Notes under the pieces: model-generated
The model's input: only the letters and a program-made list of their open reading frames with translations
What the model was told of the DNA's origin: nothing
Databases searched by the model: none
Shown: in pieces, positions 48,901-59,510 of the stretch
Layout of the letters: each line of letters opens with the position of its first letter
Position numbering within the stretch: position 1 is the stretch's first letter
Assembly (NCBI GenBank): GCA_001695595.3
Contig: MBPM02000036.1
Location: 310,001-374,000 of the forward strand
From: Plasmopara viticola
Lineage: Eukaryota > Oomycota > Peronosporomycetes > Peronosporales > Peronosporaceae
Length of the DNA: 64,000 nucleotides
Direction: 5' to 3'
Made by a program: the position numbers and the translations under genes

Positions 48901-49949
48901 TCCAGAAAAAAATGTAATCGCGACTAGCATACATTGGCGTTACCTTCGTCTGCATCGCGTTTATCAATTTAATGCAAAGAACTTTCAGACGTAAAACATC
49001 CCTGTCAGTGGGATTCAAAATCTATACCACGAATACAAATTCTAAATGTATGTGTAATACGAAGATACTATAGCATTCGCTTAGCTACTCATGTAGTTTT
49101 CTTACCGCATTGGAAATAACAGGACGAGTACAAGACATCGACTATTGGCTTTTAACACCACCGACAACGTACTTAATAACGCGTTGTGTTTTTTTTGCTC
49201 TGATCTTGTAGAAATTAAACTTCACACTTAGGTGTTGTAAAGAGGAAAGATGGGACGCGCGGCTGGTACATCCGACTGTAATGCTCAAGTGTAATATAGA
49301 CGAAGGGGTAAAATTTTTATTCAAGAGCCTCGGGGTCCGGGGCTTCCTCAAAGCAGTTCTGGCCTGAACAACAGGACCTTCGCTAAAAGTAAATTTAAGC
49401 GCATATATTCAATTGCGCAGACGCTGCTGATTCTCACGATAAAGCATACCTTTATGGCAAATGCAATTGTGTTTGGCGCTATCATACAAGCAAGGTCAGC
49501 TGCACCTCCACATGAAGCGCGTGATGAAGCAGATGCAATTCCGCGAGCGCCCTGAGCTATAAGCATACTGACCCTTTATTCAGTATCCGACCAATTAAGT
49601 GGTCGGAAAAATTTAAAGGGTTGGGGTCTAGGCTTGAATACCCTCTAATATTTTTTCAGAGCCTTCTTCGCTCAAGCGGCTATTTCGCGAGAGATCCATT
49701 TTGACTTGCCGTTTAAGGCACGAGTGCAGTTTCGCAGCCATTAATTTAAGTGCAAAAGTTGTTTTATGTCTTTAAGTGCCAATGCACCATGTTTGTTTTT
49801 AATTAGGTCATTGTTTTGTGACCCAGCCGTTTAGCAGTCATCTTAATTGATTGCATTATAACCGACTTAACTTTTCGTAGAGGAGATATAACAGTAGTAG
49901 AAAACACTCAGACCTCATACTAGACGTATTGGTATAGTAGAATTGTGAC

Positions 49950-50080
49950 GGGGTGGGCGACTGGCACATAAAGCTCACGTCTATCCTATCGATCCGGGCT
50001 TTCTGTGTATTAGTCAGGGCATTCCCAGGATTGACTCGATCTAAAAACCATGAAAGACTCCGTGCTGCCATAATTTTTAA
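49950..50080 (-). pseudogene. Gypsy-like aspartic protease remnant, V3
   Basis: Aligns with the other three V protease remnants. The frame is shifted inside the motif, so that a 78-codon open frame (49,856-50,092) reads different residues. It is recognised by collinearity and by the STESF-like run before the motif. Confidence 0.4.
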
Positions 50081-51061
50081 ATTTTCAAACAAAAGTCAAT
50101 TAACCTTTACAATAGTTTGAAACTATCACATTGGTCAGTCAAAACGAAGTTGATTTATATACGCTGCTTTCTCAGCCATGGGTCTATATTCATGGTCATA
50201 AGATTGTTTGCCGGTCCGGAAAGGCTCTTGACGCCCCAAAGTGCTTGAATGAATGTTAAACTATTTCAAAAAACCGTAACTTTGTGTGTACAACCGGTAG
50301 TCAATTGCACCTTGAATATTCTTTGAGAGCTGTCATGCACCCAGGGGCAAAGGCCTAATGATGTGTATCAATCACACACACACACGGACGTAACATTAAG
50401 ACGTAATATTTTGCCGATAGCGCATCTGGCAAATGGTGATAAACGCTTAGGACAAAGTTTCTGTCGGCGACCCTTTGACGCACTTGAGCAAAATGAGGGT
50501 CCACTTCATCGATCTACTCTATAACGGGCATGGATAGCTTAGACCGGCCATAATGTCGGGTTCCGCTTTGCTAAGCAGCCCTATTAAGCAGTGGTGACTG
50601 AATTTAAGTCGGCGGGCACACGGGCATCCTTCTATAGAACAAGACTTTGCTCCGGAAAAGCATTTCGGAAAATCAAGCTCTTCTTCGCTGTTCTCCTCCC
50701 AAAAACAATTTTATTGTTCTCGTCGGGTTGAGGCTTTCTTTAGAACACAATTATTTCGACTTAGTAAGGAAATACTTGTCGTATCCACTTTCATACAGAC
50801 TCCCACGAGGTCTGTACAGCGATGTAATAGCCAATATAGAAGAATCTTAAGGCGCTCGCAAAAGTGTTCTTGGCCCACAACGCGCTCTAGGCTGGGCGAA
50901 ATGCATTCTCGGCGACGAGCAACAAATTCCATGCATCCAAGTGCACGCAAATGAGATAGCTTTCGAAGTTTAGCTCGATGATTAAGCCGCAACTTATATT
51001 ATAGCATCTGCGGATCTATCGCTTAGCCAGGTAGACATATTTGGTCATGTGACCTGCGAGA

Positions 51062-51271
51062 TTAAGATTCGGATCGATCGGCGGACGTAATAGTGTCAGA
51101 TGTCCAAACAACGCCAAGAAGTTGCTTCCATTTGTAATGAGCTCCAGACTCGGCCAACTTCACTTGCACAGCCTGTAAAATGCTAAGCTTCATAGCCAAT
51201 GGGCAGTAAGGTGATGGCAGTATACCTTTACAGCTGACGTGTGGCCATTTGCATTCGCTTAATCCGCACAT
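51062..51271 (-). pseudogene. Retroelement gag-like remnant, V3
   Basis: A 69-codon minus frame contains LQAVQVKLAESGAHYKWKQL. The pattern resembles the start of Copia/gypsy gag proteins. Copies at 20,424, 24,790 and 34,775 are collinear. Confidence 0.45.
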
Positions 51272-53399
51272 TCGAGCAGAGATCAGTTTTATTTGATATT
51301 GAAACCACCTTAGGACCCTAAAGTTATAAAGGTTGTTATTTTCCTCGAGCCACCCACACAGAAAATCAAGGGCTCGCTAACATGGGCTAAGGATGATAAT
51401 TATGCCGCACCAAAACTCTTAAAGGTTCGCTAATAAAATCCATTGCTCAAAGTTTTTTTCAGTGCTAGACTTTTTGTGTCTTGAATACTATACTATACTT
51501 AAGAAATTACTTTCTCTTCTCGTGCCTGTCAACAAATCGAGCTTTTTTAAGACGGATGCAATCCCCTCTTGCCCAGCTAATTCGAATCGATTTTGTGCAA
51601 AGTCGTATAAAAACAGCTTGTGTTAAACACCAGCTAGATTGCGGCTCCTATCTAGCTGGTTGACCACAAATGGGGTGCCTTTTCTGTAGTGTGTCTACGA
51701 GCGCATGAGTGACTATTTCTGTGTAGCCATCCGTTTCAAAATGATGTGCTGTTGTGAGGTCCTAGCAATCTGCCAAATCATGGCGGTAGATTGAGCCTTG
51801 CTACTTATTCCCTGATGGCACTGTCTAATAAATACCTCAGAAGGTACGTGAACTCTATCAAGCTTGTAACGCTGACAAAATCTGAAAAAACCAAAACCGA
51901 AATTAGACCTTATGAATGTCCGACGATCCGCCAGCACCAACTAGCTGCGAAAAGGAGCGAACGTGTGAGCCGCAGAATTGTCATTTTGCAGGTCCTCACA
52001 GATTGGCTTGCCTCGTAATTCTGGGCTTGGTACACGAAAAATTGGGAGTTCATGTTGTCTGACAACACGAGTGTATGAAAAAGGAACCGGGAGTTTATGA
52101 TATCTAAACACACGATAAAGGAGCAAGGCTGCTGTTTCGGCCCTGTACCTAATGAGACCATTTGCTCACTAGGCTAACAGAATTCACAAAATATTGCTTC
52201 ATTTTTGTACCTCGGCAGCCTAAGCAAAACAAATTACTGATCGACTGCGACCGTAAGAAAGTATCAGATCGCACTTGTGGTCCTTAGTACGTTTACTGTG
52301 AGTTTGGCGATATCTCTACGGGTGGTTTGCCGCAGACATTATCAAGCGAGCTTTCAATAGCTGAACAGCCTTTGTTAACATCCAGCGACAGATTGCCGAT
52401 CGCTACACGACATCATTGCGTCCAAAATGCTAATGACTGGCTAGTTAAGCATCATATGCCGCCAGAATTATAATGTACTAACGGCGTACTTTAACGGAGA
52501 GCGACTCGGTATAGATCTGCCCGATCTACCTTGTAATTAAGCTTACCTTCTGTCCACTTACAGCGTTTTTTCTGTAATCACCGTCAAGAATACGCCACTA
52601 ACTACCGCTGCAAATATTTGAAGAGGTTTTTGATCGGCATCCGTTGTATATGCCGGACAAACGTTTTTTGTCGATAGAGCTTTTAATTTTTCTAATGTGG
52701 ACGCACTCGTAATTTGACCAGTACAGAAGCGCAGCAGCAAGAACACTTAGAATATCAGGCTTTCATTTAACACATGAGGGAAAAAGTTCGTGATAGAATG
52801 AAAGCAATCTTGCAATATTTTGAGGCAAATGGAGTGTATGGAATGGATCTTCAGAGGACGAGTTCCCACTTTGCCGTACAGAATCATTTGTAATATGATG
52901 TAATCCCACATTTGCAAATCTGCTCCAAAGCTAATCTGGGTACAGATGACGATTGCATCAAAAAAGAAAAGGCTATGTAATCTTACAGTTTGACGCTGCG
53001 ATATGACTGTAGAGCAATCTATATAATTTAACATTTGTGCAAAAAGGCTAACCCTAGCTTGTAGATTAATGCGTGTATTCTTAATTAGAGGAAATATAAG
53101 CCTCGCGAAAATCTTTAGTAAGTCTACTTCGAGTCGTACGAGTGCGCAATATGAAAGGGATGTAAGCTCTTTAGTCAATTTTTCTCGCAGCGTCGATAAG
53201 AATAGCCGAAGTATATAACGAGCAACTTTCTAGATTGACAAGACAAATCTAATATATCCCGAAAAAACGTGAGATCCCAAATTTATCATTGCGGCACTAT
53301 TGAATAAGCAATTTGTTATCTGAACTTGTTCTACAATACTCATATTGCATAATAGGAGACATTGATGCCCTTTCGCACCCTATTTTTTATAGCACTCCT

Positions 53400-53880
53400 A
53401 CACCGTCTTCTCGGAGTTTGATGACTGTAGAGATATCTAGGTGTTCAAAGATGCACAAAAAGAGGAGAAGTAGTGAAAGCCACGCCTTATCTTTTCAACC
53501 ACTGCCAAATATTGTATACACAACCTGATGTCACTTTAAGACACTCTAAGAGAGAAAAAAATCCCCCAGTTTAGAGCGTGTATTCTACTGATTTTATGGG
53601 AAAAAGCACTTTAAAGCTATTGGATCTGTATATAACCCTGGTTCGTCTTTGTCAATTCACCTGCGTCTCTGACAGCGGCGCGGTAACGTCTGGGAGCCTC
53701 GAAAATTGTTCCCACTCGTCAGCGATAACGAGGGCATCAAGATGGACCGCGGAAGGTGCCACTTCAGATGCCACTGTATCAGGATTTCTTTGGAAAAGCA
53801 CTGGTTCCCGTGCCGGTCCCCATTCGCTTGTTTGTAAAGTATGACCTGACTGCATCGATTGCTACTTCTTTGGTTTTAAA
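53400..53880. other. Transition, no gene recognised
   Basis: Module V similarity ends near 53,400. Base composition rises toward GC from about 53,650, where the decayed 3' part of the Mutator pseudogene probably begins. The 88-codon plus frame at 53,578-53,844 is likely antisense to it. Confidence 0.4.
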
Positions 53881-55107
53881 CAAGTCTCAACAATTTTTGG
53901 GATGCCTTTGGCGGTGCACTTGGTATCCCTAACGAATCTAATGGACGACCACGACCATGAAATAGCGCACTTCTGGAGCCGGTACCACGTCAAAGTATTC
54001 TTTGACGGTAAACAGCCCATCGATGAACTCCTCTTGTATTGGCGCGAGCGTCCCATCACTCACATTTTCGGTCGGTTCAACGCAAATATTGCACTAACAA
54101 CCGATGCGAGCCAAAAATTTTGAGAACAAGTGGGCCAGTGCTGGTGCGGAAGAAATGCTTTCACGGTTGGCTTAAATTAGATCTGAACGTTCCATGACAG
54201 TCGCCGCTGTTGTACCGCTTTCACAACTAATGAAATGATATTCGCAACTCGGCAACCGATACTTTTCACATGATAGCAGAGAAGGCCAACCATGGAGGAA
54301 GCGCCTACCCTTGCGGTCTAAATCTTGATGGCATCAAGCTGTCCTTCGCGCGCGAAACGAAACGCCAAGGCACTGTTAAGGGGTCTGTCGTCGAAATTGT
54401 AATTCATTTTCTTAAGGCAGAATGCGCGTTCTTAATTCTAGTGTCTACAGTAGCATTTTTTTCTCATGAAAGTTGTGACAGATTCATATTTTTACCCAAG
54501 CCAGGTAAAACCGAGATAGGCCATAACGTGCACATGAAAGGTCTTGCACATATGAGAAGCTGCAGGGCAAAAGATTCCATCAGTCGATGCAATCCAAAGG
54601 GAGTTCCTTTGCCGAGTTAGCTTATTGAAGGCTTCGATTGGCATAAAAGTTCTTTGTTGTCTTGCGAGAATGTTCTCAAAGTATGTCATCGACAGAGGAG
54701 GCCGTTCGTATCAGGGGATTCGGTATCTGACGCGATAATTAGCGCCAGTTTGTGGTCGGTCACGAAAGCTGATGGTATGATGGAGAATTGCCGAAAGACA
54801 TTCAAGCGGTCTGTCCAGAGCCAATAATCTTCCTTTTCTGCTATCATAAAGCAGTGTGCGAATGTGAACGTTTGCGCCGTAGCGTAGCCGTGGCCCTCAC
54901 GACATGCAGTAGTGGCAAGCCTAAACGATCTGCTTTGTAGGTGGACATGGTGAATATTGAGCTGCGAATCTCCTTCGCCGAGGAAAGACGATGAAAAGGC
55001 TGGGAAGCACCGCTGTTCGTCAAAATTGGAGCGGTGCGGAGATGAAGAACGAAAGCAACAGTCTTCAGGCCGTCAAGCAGTGCGGCAAGGGGTGAGTGAC
55101 CTGCCAA
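53880..55107 (-). pseudogene. Mutator-like (MULE) transposase pseudogene
   Basis: Read on minus. At 54,948 the frame has STYKADRLGLPLLHVV, matching the DSTYKTNRFGMPLLH motif, but the catalytic aspartate is replaced by methionine. At about 54,840-54,650 another frame has EKEDYWLWTDRL, PSAFVTDHKLAL (second aspartate kept), DTNGLLCR, a stop, and TLRTFSQDNKELL. Around 53,940-53,965 an AT-hook-like HGRGRP is followed by SL and SAPPK, typical of the tail after the SWIM zinc finger. At least three frameshifts and several stops are present. The 54,100-54,490 middle is unreadable. TIRs were not found. Confidence 0.75.
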
Positions 55108-55520
55108 AATACGTACGACATTGCAATAGATTTCATCGTGTCTTTACCGAAAATGAAAGTGGTTGTAATGCCGTCATGATTATTGTTGATTGCTTAACTT
55201 AAAGGGCCGCATTTATCGCTACGAAGACAATGAACGGTACTACAGATATTACAAAGGTCTCCATGAATAAATTTATGGGGGACCATGGCTTACCGAAGGC
55301 CATTGTGTCCGACCGAGACACTAAGTTCACATTCAAGTTATGGTATGCAATCGCGTCTGCTGTAAAAACGGGACACAAGTTGGCTTCGGCCTCTAGGCCA
55401 CAAACGGATGAACAACGAAAAATACCAACCATTTTATTGAGTAACAACAATAAATGGAAGACACGCGACAGAATCGACGTGTGTAATTGCGGTAAGTCAA
55501 TTCAAGATTTGTCAATTTGA
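55080..55520 (+). pseudogene. Ty3/gypsy integrase remnant
   Basis: Plus-strand motifs appear in the order of a gypsy integrase core: IAIDFIVSLPK (first catalytic aspartate, about 55,120), NAVMIIVDCLT then a stop and RAAFIAT (55,165-55,220), MGDHGLPKAIVSDRDTKF with the second aspartate (about 55,275-55,330), and RPQTDEQ (about 55,395), where the usual TDGQ.ER glutamate is lost. A frameshift lies near 55,150 and a stop at 55,199. The chromodomain and upstream RT are not visible. It abuts the Mutator pseudogene, which runs the other way. Confidence 0.85.
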
Positions 55521-56790
55521 TAATTGTATCACCCAACTGTAGAAAAACAAATGGTTATTGAGGATCAAGATGACCTCGTCGCCTGCGAACTCTCTAAATA
55601 CTTTCTTTAAGTTCTTAACAAGAACTTGAACACTTGGAACAGGTACAATATGCGGCCTTTACTTCGACAATACTATGACACCACAACTTTATAGTTTTGT
55701 GTCTGACTGTCCAAAAGCATTGAATAATGCTCTTGAGCGCTTGTGGTCGAGTCATTTTTTCCAGCATCACTAAGGGGTGAAACGCTTAGAATCAATCTTT
55801 TGATTCGTGACTTTCTTTTGCTCACCGAACCCGTGTTTAATGCTTATCATACTTATGCGAATGCCGTCTTCAGCCTAGGTTGACCTTGAGCGTTCGAGCA
55901 GTATATGCCTTGAGACGTTCGATGAGATAGAGATGGTTGAATTTTTGAACAATAACAAGACCAACAGCAGTTTGAATGCGGACTTGACGATTTAGCAGAG
56001 ATAACATGCACTACAATGATGACGGCGCTTCTGCTCTTGGCAAGTGCGATATCTCAATCGTATATCTGCTTTGTGCGCACGTTTACCCGAAAATTGCATC
56101 ATGTCATGGATGTGAAATGATCTAAGCTGTCCCGGTGCCGTGCTTGCCGGGCTGTAGAGATTCAATACTAGTATTTTGCCATACTAGTATTTTAAAAATC
56201 ATAACAAACCTGGTGCACCATCAGTTAATTGATGGTAAAGGCCCTTCGTCTTCTTGTAGTAGAATATGCATATATAGGAGCGATTATATTATTAAAAAGA
56301 TCGAACCATGATAAGTTTGAAACGCAGCAACCAATTGTCCTTACCCGCATTGGGGTTCTCCCCTTGTTAACATGTGCAGCCTTTACTGTATACATATTGG
56401 GCACGAAGACACCATTGCCAAGCTCATTCGATAAATTGGTTAGCGACATCTAAGCCCAGACCTGTATACCTAATGCAGAAAGCGCGATTCGCTCTGTATT
56501 ACTCCGACTTTAATACGGGTTGTTGCACTTACTTTTGGCAATTAATTATTAATAAGCTCAGATCGACTTTTAATGTGCCACACCGATCGTACCAAATTTA
56601 CTGAGACCATTGCTTATATGCGTGGACTGCGTCACAAAGTATAAGAATTGCAGCAAAAAAAAAAGTATTGAATCATCACGGCCGAAAGTTTTTTTTATCT
56701 CAGTAAGACTCGAGATAGTCGACAGCAGCGCAAGCATTTAGACGCGGTGCTTCGCTGTAACGAAGAAATAGATATAGGTATGTTAAGTGT
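55520..56790. other. Intergenic stretch, small frames only
   Basis: No protein family is recognised. A 74-codon frame occurs on both strands at 56,225-56,453. A direct repeat ATACTAGTATTTT occurs at 56,165 and 56,181. A poly-A run is at 56,656-56,665. This may contain the 3' decay of the gypsy element. Confidence 0.4.
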
Positions 56791-56794
56791 TTAC

Positions 56795-57185
56795 CTAATG
56801 TTTCAATAATGCGTAAAAAGTGTACACTTGGCTGCTTATGGAAGCAACATTGAAAAAAATATCAGCTGAGAACAAACTTAACAAATTACTAAATCGGCTA
56901 ATGTCAAAGTCCACAGCACCTGTAATCAGGCACTTCTCCACGCAGTTCAGCCACACAGTAAACGAAGTCTTATCGTCAGTACCAAATAGAGCATCGTCAC
57001 CTCCGAGACGTAAGACTTTAGAAAGATTTCTGCTATTTTTTGTTATAAAAAGCCAACCGTCAAGCACAAAAGATTTGGTGATCGAGTTCGCGACCGTATA
57101 CGCCAGCATATCCACAGCAAAGTCCTCCACACGTGGCCCATTTCGATAAGAGTCAAACAGTGACACCACTGGTTTATACGGAGTT
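56795..57185 (-). pseudogene. Truncated paralogue of the WY-type effector
   Basis: On minus, starting at about 57,185, the product aligns with about residues 200-310 of the neighbouring effector (547-residue numbering). Shared strings are SLFDSYRNG (effector TLFDNYRRG), EDFAVDMLAYTV (EDFATDMLTYMV), NSITKSFVLDGWL (DSITKDFVLNQWL), LRLGGDDALFGTDD (LRLDREHALIGIDD), and FTVWLNCVEKCL (FTAWLEYVKMYL). The second WY-type repeat is thus kept. Signal peptide, first repeat and C-terminus are absent, and a stop ends the frame at 56,795. It lies about 680 bases beyond the stop of the intact gene, in the same orientation, so it is a tandem duplicate. The 109-codon plus frame here is its shadow. Confidence 0.85.
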
Positions 57186-57214
57186 AGTAGCGATCTATCT
57201 CATGGTAGACATCA

Positions 57215-57652
57215 TTGCCACGAGCGTCACGCGAATCGGGTTCGTCGGATTCTTGCCTTATAGGCTTAGCGTTATTATTAAATCTTTGCCATCTGTTCGC
57301 TGGTAAGGATTCTCATCTGCCCAGCAAAGCGGTAACTGTTGGTGTTCCTATGCACTTTGAGCGGCAGCGGCAAGAAAGTGCAGTTTCAAGGCAAGAAGAG
57401 TTTGAGCTTCGAGTCGACGCCGACACTCTTGAGCAAGTTAAGAAAATTGAAAGCCGAGGGCAGCAACGACAAATGGGGACGCGGCTGCGCAAGCATCAGG
57501 CATGCGGCGCTCCACTCGAACGAAGAAAACAATCTAGTGATGTTCAGTGGTGCGCTAGTGTTTGTATTAATCAAGTACATGTGTACTTACTTACCTGGTT
57601 GCACTTATGCAAAGCAGCAGTGAAAAAAACTTCTATTGAGCACAAAGCGTAA
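57215..57652 (+). CDS. Hypothetical 145-codon open frame, possibly a gene fragment
   Basis: A 145-codon plus-strand frame overlaps a 94-codon frame (57,339-57,623), which reads KKVQFQGKKSLSFESTPTLL and then LSKLRKLKAEGSNDKWGRGC. The GC content and few stops on this strand stand out between two effector sequences. The larger frame begins with SRESGSSDSCLIGLALLLNL, a hydrophobic stretch that could act as a poor signal anchor. Which frame, if any, was translated is unclear. It interrupts or borders the effector pseudogene at 57,185 and may be an inserted gene fragment. Confidence 0.25.
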   Translation: MPRASRESGSSDSCLIGLALLLNLCHLFAGKDSHLPSKAVTVGVPMHFERQRQESAVSRQEEFELRVDADTLEQVKKIESRGQQRQMGTRLRKHQACGAPLERRKQSSDVQWCASVCINQVHVYLLTWLHLCKAAVKKTSIEHKA

Positions 57653-57866
57653 CCACCTTTCTTGAAATGACACATTGAGTAAAGTTTTTTAATACAAGAC
57701 TGGCATTAGAGGCACGTTGAGCTCACAAACAAAAGGGAAAACAGACTAGAAAAGTTGATAAAAGAACTGTGATAAATAAGGTAAGTGCAATTATTAAAAT
57801 CCGTTAGCAACTGAGCTTTGAGCCCGGCAATCGATACATGCCTACGAACAGTTCACCTCGGTACTC

Positions 57867-59510
57867 CTAATCTATAACCATATCATCTTCCTCTCTGGTC
57901 TTGTGTTGCAGCAATTTGAAAGCTGAGTCAATCCGCGCGTCTTTATTCTGTAATTCTCCAACTATTGTCAGCCACGAAACGCTCGATCCGCTATTCTCCG
58001 GCAATTTGTTTTGCAATAATTGTATGACACTGGCAATGGCATCTCCAACACTTTCCTTTTCCACACGCCGGTAATACGCCACGAAAGCTGGAAACCACAT
58101 CTTGATATCCAAAACTTCAGCATTGTGAGAAATAAGCAAATCCATAATAATTTCGGGATGCTCGTCACGATCTGGAAGGTGTAACATGGATGAGGAGTCA
58201 GCCAGGTACTGCACCATAGAGTGTGCATAATTTTTGACGTCGGAGCGCTGACCTGGTGCTAAAGTTTTGATGTGCTGTGCTGCTAGCTCGAGGTCTCGAA
58301 ACAGAATGACCACTTCATCAAACGAATGCTTCGATCTCAACAAATCATACATCTGATCGCCATTGAATGGCCTCGATTTCACGTAAAAAGCGATTTTTGA
58401 AATCCCTTTGGCGAAATCTAGAGCATTATTCGGCGTAATCTTCTCTCTAAAAATATTCAAGCGTTTAAACGTAATTTCAGGGTACCGGTGCCACATTTTA
58501 CGCGCACTTGCTGCAAGGCCCTCACTGACGTCTTTTACGTCTCCCAACACATTTTCGAGCGCTTTGGACTCGAACATGACCTTCGCACGTGGCAATGACA
58601 TTATTGGTAGTATGAAAAAAACAAAGCTGTCAAGCTTGAACTTCCGATTGTCCACCTTCAAGTACATTTTGACGTATTCTAGCCACGCAGTAAATAGAGT
58701 CAAATCGTCAATACCAATCAAAGCATGTTCTCTATCGAGCCTCAAGAGATAGAACATGTATTCTGGTGATTCCTTGTGTAGAAGCCATTGATTAAGCACA
58801 AAATCCTTGGTAATCGAATCCGTGACCATATACGTCAGCATATCCGTAGCAAAATCCTCCAAAACCTCTCCGCGTCGATAATTGTCAAAAAGTGTCACGG
58901 CTTGTAAGAACGGATCAAACACGGATGGATCATGAAGCGGAAACGTCAGTTTTGGATTCGTTCGTGGCTGAATGTGTGCGGCCAAAAAATATAAAAGTTC
59001 CTTGTTGTTAAATGGTGCGTTATTTAAACCCATTTTGTTCTTGACCCTATAAGAAACAATGTAGTAAAACCACAAAAGAAGCTTGAGGTTGTGACCCAAT
59101 GTGACTGGATCCATGTTTTGATGAAAGATGGTTTGAAGGTTCAAGTACGAAAACACATCCTTTGGGTGGACTGGTGGTTCTTTCAACCATTCGTACGCTT
59201 TTGTTCTCAGTTTACCCCAATCCGCATGTCTTATTATCTTGTCTAAATTTACCTGTTCTTGACGCATGAGGTCGTCGAATTTGCGCAAAAATTCTTGAAC
59301 TCCCCCGGCTATTTCGGGATCTCGGTCAATCATGTGCACAGTTGATTGACTAAGATAGTCCACCAATCCATTCTCTCTCGCCTCCTCATTCGTGTCATTG
59401 AACGAGGCCTTGTCTCTGTCATCGCGTCTTGTATTCGAGGTAGTGCCAAAACAAGTACTTACATTAAAAAAGAACATGATGGCAGTACGTACGAAGGTGA
59501 GTGCGCGCAT
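57867..59510 (-). CDS. Secreted WY-repeat effector-like protein (no RXLR)
   Basis: The open frame extends to 59,570. I place the start at the methionine at 59,510 because it begins a typical signal peptide (MRALTFVRTAIMFFFNVST) and the two dead copies start at the same place. Product: 547 residues, secreted. After the signal peptide comes TTSNTRRDDRD, with no RXLR, and then NEEAR (residues 41-45), a weak EER-like motif. WY-type repeats follow: W108 with KDVFSYLNL and Y149-150; W242 with YMFYLLRLD (251-259) and WLEYV (276-280); and HPEIIMDLL with FVAYYRR (451-482). Families of this build are delivered by oomycetes into plant cells. The host target is unknown. No introns, transmembrane segments or enzymatic motif are seen. 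It is the only large intact gene in the window. Confidence 0.85.
   Translation of the reverse strand: MRALTFVRTAIMFFFNVSTCFGTTSNTRRDDRDKASFNDTNEEARENGLVDYLSQSTVHMIDRDPEIAGGVQEFLRKFDDLMRQEQVNLDKIIRHADWGKLRTKAYEWLKEPPVHPKDVFSYLNLQTIFHQNMDPVTLGHNLKLLLWFYYIVSYRVKNKMGLNNAPFNNKELLYFLAAHIQPRTNPKLTFPLHDPSVFDPFLQAVTLFDNYRRGEVLEDFATDMLTYMVTDSITKDFVLNQWLLHKESPEYMFYLLRLDREHALIGIDDLTLFTAWLEYVKMYLKVDNRKFKLDSFVFFILPIMSLPRAKVMFESKALENVLGDVKDVSEGLAASARKMWHRYPEITFKRLNIFREKITPNNALDFAKGISKIAFYVKSRPFNGDQMYDLLRSKHSFDEVVILFRDLELAAQHIKTLAPGQRSDVKNYAHSMVQYLADSSSMLHLPDRDEHPEIIMDLLISHNAEVLDIKMWFPAFVAYYRRVEKESVGDAIASVIQLLQNKLPENSGSSVSWLTIVGELQNKDARIDSAFKLLQHKTREEDDMVID

Larger units (their letters stand above)
41200..49230. 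repeat. Giant repeat module U, copy 4 (U4), outer right arm
   Basis: Reverse complement of 1-8,500 with indels, ending at about 49,229, which pairs with base 1. Because base 1 is internal to the repeat, the left arm may continue outside the window. U4 lacks the 0.55-kb insertion of U1. Apart from the remnants listed, it contains only short frames. The 151-codon plus frame at 47,275-47,730 is antisense to the unidentified U gene. Confidence 0.8.
49230..53400. repeat. Giant repeat module V, copy 3
   Basis: It follows U4 directly and runs parallel to V1a and V2 (49,320-49,390 with 18,210-18,260; 50,440-50,540 with 34,150-34,260; 51,940-52,160 with 20,930-21,130; 53,030-53,200 with 22,010-22,170). 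The frame 49,348-49,566 on minus (72 codons, with SRASCGGAADLACMIAPN) reads into 49,142-49,351 and may be part of the same retroelement. 53,200-53,400 shows nothing recognisable. Confidence 0.65.

Noticed and set aside
49586..49606. Hairpin CCGACCA then TGGTCGG
   Set aside because: Seven-base stem with no context, likely chance.
56165..56193. Direct repeat ATACTAGTATTTT twice as a target duplication
   Set aside because: The two units are three bases apart with nothing between, so it is a small tandem repeat.
56820..57149. 109-codon plus-strand frame
   Set aside because: Shadow of the truncated effector paralogue on minus.
58408..58752. 114-codon plus-strand frame
   Set aside because: Lies wholly within the intact effector on the opposite strand.
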